A DNA stretch of 64,000 bases from Nanobdellota archaeon (lineage in GTDB: Archaea > Nanobdellota > Nanobdellia > Woesearchaeales > WJKV01): contig JAGLWF010000002.1 in assembly GCA_023133595.1 (NCBI GenBank), positions 1 through 64,000 on the forward strand. Direction: 5' to 3'. Made by a program: the position numbers and the translations under genes. Each line of letters opens with the position of its first letter. Position 1 is the first letter of the stretch. This document shows, piece by piece, positions 59,457 to 64,000 of the stretch. Below the pieces are notes generated by a model. The model had not been told where the DNA came from. It did no database searches and worked only from the letters and a program-made list of their open reading frames with translations.

Positions 59457-60948
59457 CGAGAGATCCAAGATTTTGCTAAAAAATTATTTCGGGAACAGGA
59501 CATTCGTAAAGTCAGACATAGAGTCGTACAATAATCTCATAACCTTAGGGCTGCAGAAGGTTATTGGAGAACTGGAAGATATTGAACCAACAATAATTCC
59601 GCACGATATCGACGAACTGAAAATAAGGTTCGACAATGTGCGTGTTGCAAAACCGATCATCATCGAGGCTGACGGTTCTGAAAGGAAAATATTCCCTCGG
59701 GAAGCAAGACTGAGGAACATAAGTTATTCTGCCCAAGTCATGGTCGATGTCTCGACACACATCAATGGTGTGCAGCGGGAGGTTTTCCAGGCAAACATCG
59801 GAAAGATCCCTGTCATGCTGAAGAGTGATATCTGCCACCTGAAAGGATTATCAAAAGACCAGCGTACAGAGGTCGGTGAGGATCCTAATGATCCAGGCGG
59901 ATATTTTATCATCAATGGAACAGAGCGTGTCCTGATCGCAATGGAAGACCTGGCACCGAACACATTTTTCATCGAGAAGGCTTCGACAGGAACATCTCCG
60001 TTCGTAGGAAAATTATTCTCCCAGCGAGGGGCGTATCGGATCCTCCATAAGATGGAGCAACCTAAAGACGGCATCTTCTATCTTTCTTTCACACGCGTTT
60101 CAAAAATCCCGATCATTGTCATCATAAAAGCGCTGGGTCTTATCAAGGACGAGGAAATCACACACTTTGTCTCTTCAAAGACAGACTATGACCAGGTCCT
60201 GGTGAACTTGTACAATTATACAGATATCAAGACAGAAGAAGATGCCCTGGATTATATTGCCAAGAAATTAAGGAGCACAAAACCAAAAGAAATCAGGATA
60301 CAGAGAATGCAGGAAACACTGGACAAATATCTTCTTCCGCATCTCGGAACATCAAAAGAGGACAGGATATACAAAGCATACAACCTGTGCAAGATGATCA
60401 AGAAGTTTATCCGGGTTTCAAACGGAGAGCTTCCACTGGATGACCGGGACCATTATGCTAACAAAAGACTGAAACTGAGCGGTGAACTGCTGGAAGAACT
60501 GTTCAGGACAAATCTGAGAAGTCTTGTCAAAGATTTATTGTATAACTTCCAGAGAATTGTCAAGAGAGGAAAATTCCCGTCGATAAAAGTCATTATCCGT
60601 GATAAACTATTGACAAACAGCATATATTCTGCAATGGCGACCGGGAACTGGGTTGGCGGAAGGAAAGGTGTCAGCCAGAGGATACAGAGAGTTAATCATC
60701 TTGATACAATATCACACCTGCAGAGGGTTGTCTCTCCGCTGTCTCCATCGCAGGAGAATTTCGCGGCTCGTGCACTGCACCCGACACATCTTGGAAGATT
60801 GTGTCCTATCGAGACTCCAGAAGGTACTAACATCGGTCTGAGAAAAAATCTCTGCCTGTTGGCAGAAGTCAGCATGGGCCTGGAAAAAGATGAGAGACAA
60901 AAAACAATGGAGGCACTGCGCAATCTTGGCCTGCGCTCAGTAAGATAA
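59449..60948 (+). CDS. rpoB2: RNA polymerase subunit B'' (Rpo2N)
   Basis: This encodes 499 residues, the N-terminal part of the second-largest subunit (lobe and protrusion). Recognisable stretches: DVSTHINGVQREVFQANIGKIPVMLKSDICHL, DPGGYFIINGTERVLIAMEDLAPN, ATGNWVGGRKGVSQ, and the terminal RALHPTHLGRLCPIETPEGTNIGLRKNL. The B subunit is split here, with the second half in the next gene 5 bp downstream, as in many Euryarchaeota and DPANN. ATG 59449 is chosen over a start two codons upstream; GGGTGG lies about 8 nt upstream. Confidence 0.95.
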   Translation: MANERSKILLKNYFGNRTFVKSDIESYNNLITLGLQKVIGELEDIEPTIIPHDIDELKIRFDNVRVAKPIIIEADGSERKIFPREARLRNISYSAQVMVDVSTHINGVQREVFQANIGKIPVMLKSDICHLKGLSKDQRTEVGEDPNDPGGYFIINGTERVLIAMEDLAPNTFFIEKASTGTSPFVGKLFSQRGAYRILHKMEQPKDGIFYLSFTRVSKIPIIVIIKALGLIKDEEITHFVSSKTDYDQVLVNLYNYTDIKTEEDALDYIAKKLRSTKPKEIRIQRMQETLDKYLLPHLGTSKEDRIYKAYNLCKMIKKFIRVSNGELPLDDRDHYANKRLKLSGELLEELFRTNLRSLVKDLLYNFQRIVKRGKFPSIKVIIRDKLLTNSIYSAMATGNWVGGRKGVSQRIQRVNHLDTISHLQRVVSPLSPSQENFAARALHPTHLGRLCPIETPEGTNIGLRKNLCLLAEVSMGLEKDERQKTMEALRNLGLRSVR

Positions 60949-60953
60949 TCACG

Positions 60954-62756
60954 ATGACTGAAGTATACATTGATTCAACATTTGTCGGAAAAGTCGAGGA
61001 TCCGAAATCATTCATTGAACAGATCAAGGCTGAACGTAGAGCTAGCAGTATCACTAAAGAGATCAATGTCAGATACAATGCTCAATCAGATGAGATAAAG
61101 ATCGAGCTCGCAAAAGGAAGAATCAGGAAACCGCTTATTGTTATCGAGAATGGAGAACCAAAATTAAGAAAAGAGCACCTGGAAAAATTAGAGAAAGGCG
61201 AGATATCATGGGACAATCTTGTCAAGGCTGGGATCATAGAATATATTGATGCGAATGAAGAAGAGGATTGTCTTGTTGCATTCTTTCCAGAAGATCTGAC
61301 AAAGGACCATACTCATCTTGAGATAACTCCGTTCGCAATGCTGAGCCTGGCAACATCTATTGTTCCGTTCTCAAACTATTGTCTCGCGACAAGGACACAC
61401 GGAGGCATGAAAAGTTTAAGACAGGCTCTTGGCCTTTATACTGCAAATTACGCAGTACGAATGGATACTGATGTTAATCTGCTTATGTATCCCCAGATTC
61501 CTATCTCAAAAACTTTGATGTACGATATTGCAAATGAGGACGAGCATCCTTCTGGACAGAATATTGTTGTCGCGATCCTAAGTTATGAAGGTTATAACAT
61601 GGATGACGCAATCATCATCAACAAAGGAAGTGTTGATCGTGGATTCGCGCGTTCCATCTACTTCAGGCCGTATGTCGCTGAAGAATTAAGATATTCCGGA
61701 GGATTGATCGATGAGATCAGCATTCCAGACAAAGAAGTCAAGGGATACAAGAGTGAAAAAGATTACAGATTCCTTAACGACGACGGTATTGCTTATCTTG
61801 AGGCGCAGATCAATCCAGATGATGTATTGATCGGAAAGACTTCACCGCCAAGATTCCTTAGCGGAATGGATGAATATACTTTAGGCACAAGTTCAAGACG
61901 TGAATCTTCAACAGCAGTGCGGCACGGAGAGAAAGGCACTGTTGATTTTGTTGTGGTCACAGAGAATGAAGAAGGGAACAAATTTGTCCAGGTCAGGGTA
62001 AGAGACCAGAGACTTCCTGAGATAGGAGACAAGTTTTCATCCCGGCACGGACAGAAAGGTGTTGTGGGTATGCTTTTCCCCCAGACAGATATGCCGTTCA
62101 CAGCATCTGGAATTATTCCTGATGTAATATTTTCACCGCATTCCATACCAACTCGTATGACAATCTCGCACCTGATCGAGCTTGTCGCAGGAAAAGTAGG
62201 ATGCCTGTCAGGAAGAAACATCGACGCTACTGCGTTCTCTTCTGAGCCAGAGAAAGCCCTGAGAGAGGAACTGAAATCACTAGGATTCCGGGAGAATGGA
62301 TCAGAAACATTATACAATGGCCTTACAGGCGAACAATTCAAAGTAAAGATCTTTATCGGAAACCAGTTCTACCTGAAACTAAGACACATGGTCGCGAACA
62401 AGATACACAGCAGAGCAACAGGGCCGATTACACTCCTTACACGACAGCCTACAGAAGGCAAGGCAAAAGAGGGTGGACTTCGTCTTGGAGAGATGGAGAA
62501 GGACACATTTGTTGCGCACGGCGCAGCATTATTGTTGAAAGAAAGGTTCGACTCTGACAAGACAATTGTACCTGTCTGCGAAGAGTGCGGGATGATGGCT
62601 TATGTCGACAAATTCAAGAACAGGCACATCTGTCCTATCTGCGGAGAGACAGCAGAGATCAACCAGGTTGAGATGAGTTACGCTTTCAAGCTATTGCTCG
62701 ACGAACTGAAGAGCATGGCAGTATACCCAGAGATAAGACTGGAGGACCAGTACTAA
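60954..62756 (+). CDS. rpoB1: RNA polymerase subunit B' (Rpo2C)
   Basis: This encodes 600 residues, the C-terminal part of the second-largest subunit (wall, hybrid-binding domain, clamp). Key elements: LSYEGYNMDDAIIINKGSVDRGFARS, KFSSRHGQKGVVGMLF (active-site region), DVIFSPHSIPTRMTISHLIE, GRNIDATAF and the zinc-binding CEECGMMAYV...CPICGE near the C-terminus. Complete. It starts 5 bp after rpoB'' and ends 1 bp before rpoA'. Confidence 0.96.
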   Translation: MTEVYIDSTFVGKVEDPKSFIEQIKAERRASSITKEINVRYNAQSDEIKIELAKGRIRKPLIVIENGEPKLRKEHLEKLEKGEISWDNLVKAGIIEYIDANEEEDCLVAFFPEDLTKDHTHLEITPFAMLSLATSIVPFSNYCLATRTHGGMKSLRQALGLYTANYAVRMDTDVNLLMYPQIPISKTLMYDIANEDEHPSGQNIVVAILSYEGYNMDDAIIINKGSVDRGFARSIYFRPYVAEELRYSGGLIDEISIPDKEVKGYKSEKDYRFLNDDGIAYLEAQINPDDVLIGKTSPPRFLSGMDEYTLGTSSRRESSTAVRHGEKGTVDFVVVTENEEGNKFVQVRVRDQRLPEIGDKFSSRHGQKGVVGMLFPQTDMPFTASGIIPDVIFSPHSIPTRMTISHLIELVAGKVGCLSGRNIDATAFSSEPEKALREELKSLGFRENGSETLYNGLTGEQFKVKIFIGNQFYLKLRHMVANKIHSRATGPITLLTRQPTEGKAKEGGLRLGEMEKDTFVAHGAALLLKERFDSDKTIVPVCEECGMMAYVDKFKNRHICPICGETAEINQVEMSYAFKLLLDELKSMAVYPEIRLEDQY

Positions 62757-62757
62757 A

Positions 62758-64000
62758 ATGACAGAATATATCCATAAAAAGGTGCAGAGCATCAAGTTCA
62801 GGGTAATGTCACCTAAAATTATCAAGAAGATGTCAGCAGCCAAAGTTGTCACACCAGAACTCTACGACAAGGAAGGTTATCCTGTCGACGGTGGACTGAT
62901 GGATATCCGTCTTGGTGTCATTGATCCTGGTCTGACATGCAAGACATGCGGTTCAAAACTGAAAGAATGCCCTGGACACTCGGGATACATCGAGCTTGCA
63001 CGTCCAGTCCTTCACATTCAATTTATCACTACTATCCTTAATCTATTGAGATGCAGCTGCCGGGAATGTGGCAGAATCCTTGCGTCTGAAGCAGAGATCG
63101 GTGCGCAGAAAAGAAAGCTGAAAAAGATTATCGCTGAGCGTGGACTGAAAGAAAAGAACACTGCGATCAAGACTTTCCTGCAGAAAGTAAGGACAGTCAG
63201 CAAGTGTCCGCACTGCAGGTCACGGCAGATACCAGTCACACTGGAAAAACCTACCCGCTACCTTGAGAAAGATAAAAGATTGTCACCTATTGAGATCAGG
63301 AGCAGGCTGGAAAATGTTCCAGACAATGATGTTGAACTGTTCGGCATTGATCCAGCTGCATTAAGACCGGAATGGATGATACTGACTATATTGCCTATTC
63401 CATCTGTAAGCATGAGGCCTTCGATCACACTGCAGTCTGGAGAACGTGCAGAGGATGATCTTACTCATAAGCTTGGCGACATTGTAAGGATTAACCAGAG
63501 ACTGTTCGAGAACATCAATGCAGGCGCGCCAGAAATCATTATCGAGGACCTGTGGGACCTATTGCAATATCACGTTACAACATTCTTCAAGAATGATGTT
63601 GCTCAGCTTCCTCCTGCCCGGCACAGGAGCGGAGAACCATTGAAGACATTGAGCAACCGTATCAAGAGCAAACAAGGACGTATCAGGCATAACCTTGCCG
63701 GTAAGAGGACTAATTACAGTGCGCGTACTGTAATCTCTCCAGACGCAATGCTTAAGATCAACGAGGTCGGTGTTCCGTCACAGATGGCCAGGAAATTAAC
63801 TGTTCCTGAAAGAGTCACATCATGGAACATTGAATACCTTAAATCATTGATCCAGAAAGGCCCTGGTGTTTATCCAGGTGCGAATTATGTTACACGGCCA
63901 GACGGCCGGAGAAAAAGGATCACAGACGAGACAAAAGAGGAGCTGCTTGAAGAGCTTGAGCCAGGATATACTGTAGAGCGACACATCATCGACGGAGATG
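62758..64000 (+). CDS. rpoA1: RNA polymerase subunit A' (Rpo1N), partial
   Basis: About 414 codons up to the window edge; the 3' part (with the NADFDGD catalytic loop) is outside. It forms the clamp and active-site half of the polymerase. Visible: clamp zinc sites CKTCGSKLKECPGHSGYI (about 61-78) and CRECGR (about 102)/CPHCRS (about 153), and the lid/rudder region NLAGKRTNYSARTVISPDAMLKINEVGVP (about 312-340). In frame throughout. Confidence 0.96.
   Translation, partial: MTEYIHKKVQSIKFRVMSPKIIKKMSAAKVVTPELYDKEGYPVDGGLMDIRLGVIDPGLTCKTCGSKLKECPGHSGYIELARPVLHIQFITTILNLLRCSCRECGRILASEAEIGAQKRKLKKIIAERGLKEKNTAIKTFLQKVRTVSKCPHCRSRQIPVTLEKPTRYLEKDKRLSPIEIRSRLENVPDNDVELFGIDPAALRPEWMILTILPIPSVSMRPSITLQSGERAEDDLTHKLGDIVRINQRLFENINAGAPEIIIEDLWDLLQYHVTTFFKNDVAQLPPARHRSGEPLKTLSNRIKSKQGRIRHNLAGKRTNYSARTVISPDAMLKINEVGVPSQMARKLTVPERVTSWNIEYLKSLIQKGPGVYPGANYVTRPDGRRKRITDETKEELLEELEPGYTVERHIIDGD

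Overview
The window is AT-rich archaeal chromosome, most likely from a DPANN-type archaeon (Woesearchaeota/Pacearchaeota-like; this lineage call is inference). Direct evidence for Archaea: the RNA polymerase genes run rpoH, rpoB'' and rpoB' (split B subunit), then rpoA'; tRNA genes carry introns with bulge-helix-bulge (BHB) splice motifs; there are an RNase P protein Rpp21, an archaeal S15, an archaeal AlaRS, an XPD helicase with Fe-S cysteines and TrmB regulators. TATA boxes lie about 25 nt upstream of many start codons (leaderless genes), while other genes have Shine-Dalgarno (SD) sites. Several genes belong to families better known from bacteria: RsmI, GpmI, NrdR, a DUF378 protein, a Fic protein and RelE/RHH/AbrB toxin-antitoxin pairs.

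Layout. 0-7.4 kb: the tail of a TrmB-like gene, a probable methyltransferase, secreted and membrane proteins including a membrane-anchored winged-helix protein, a tandem paralogue pair, two small membrane proteins and an unknown coiled-coil operon. 7.6-12.2 kb: alaS, a divergent Cys-rich small protein, and an operon of a small membrane protein, rsmI and a single-span membrane protein. 12.2-13.2 kb: no convincing gene, but a dispersed palindromic repeat and several large stem-loops. 13.2-21.3 kb: XPD helicase, another paralogue pair, a DHH phosphoesterase, a membrane-kinase fusion, an Lrp regulator, rnp4 and a small winged-helix regulator. 21.3-24.4 kb: a glycosyltransferase, the two CDP-glucose pathway genes and rps15. 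24.6-29.7 kb: a TrmB regulator behind a possible leader peptide, a 40-residue zinc ribbon, a Fic gene enclosed by a 63-bp perfect duplication of the gpmI 3' end, then gpmI and eno.

30.2-50.6 kb is one open frame for a 6797-residue secreted protein (two PQQ-type propellers, two parallel beta-helices, many Ig-like modules), with a 2.4-kb internal duplication and a decayed fragment of itself just downstream. 50.7-52.5 kb: a cloverleaf-like structured segment, another repeat copy and two adjacent toxin-antitoxin modules, each with a palindromic operator. 52.6-55.8 kb: nrdR and class II ribonucleotide reductase behind two candidate NrdR boxes 32 bp apart. 55.8-58.4 kb: acylphosphatase and membrane or secreted proteins. 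58.6-59.2 kb: tRNA-Tyr (intron), tRNA-Asp (two introns, one in the T loop) and tRNA-Lys, followed by the RNA polymerase operon to the window edge.

The most notable items are the two-intron tRNA-Asp, a five-copy family of nested palindromic repeats built on the 9-bp core GCATAGCAC, the Fic cassette with its att-like duplication, the structured intergenic segments at 12.3-13.1 and 50.7-50.9 kb, and the giant surface protein.
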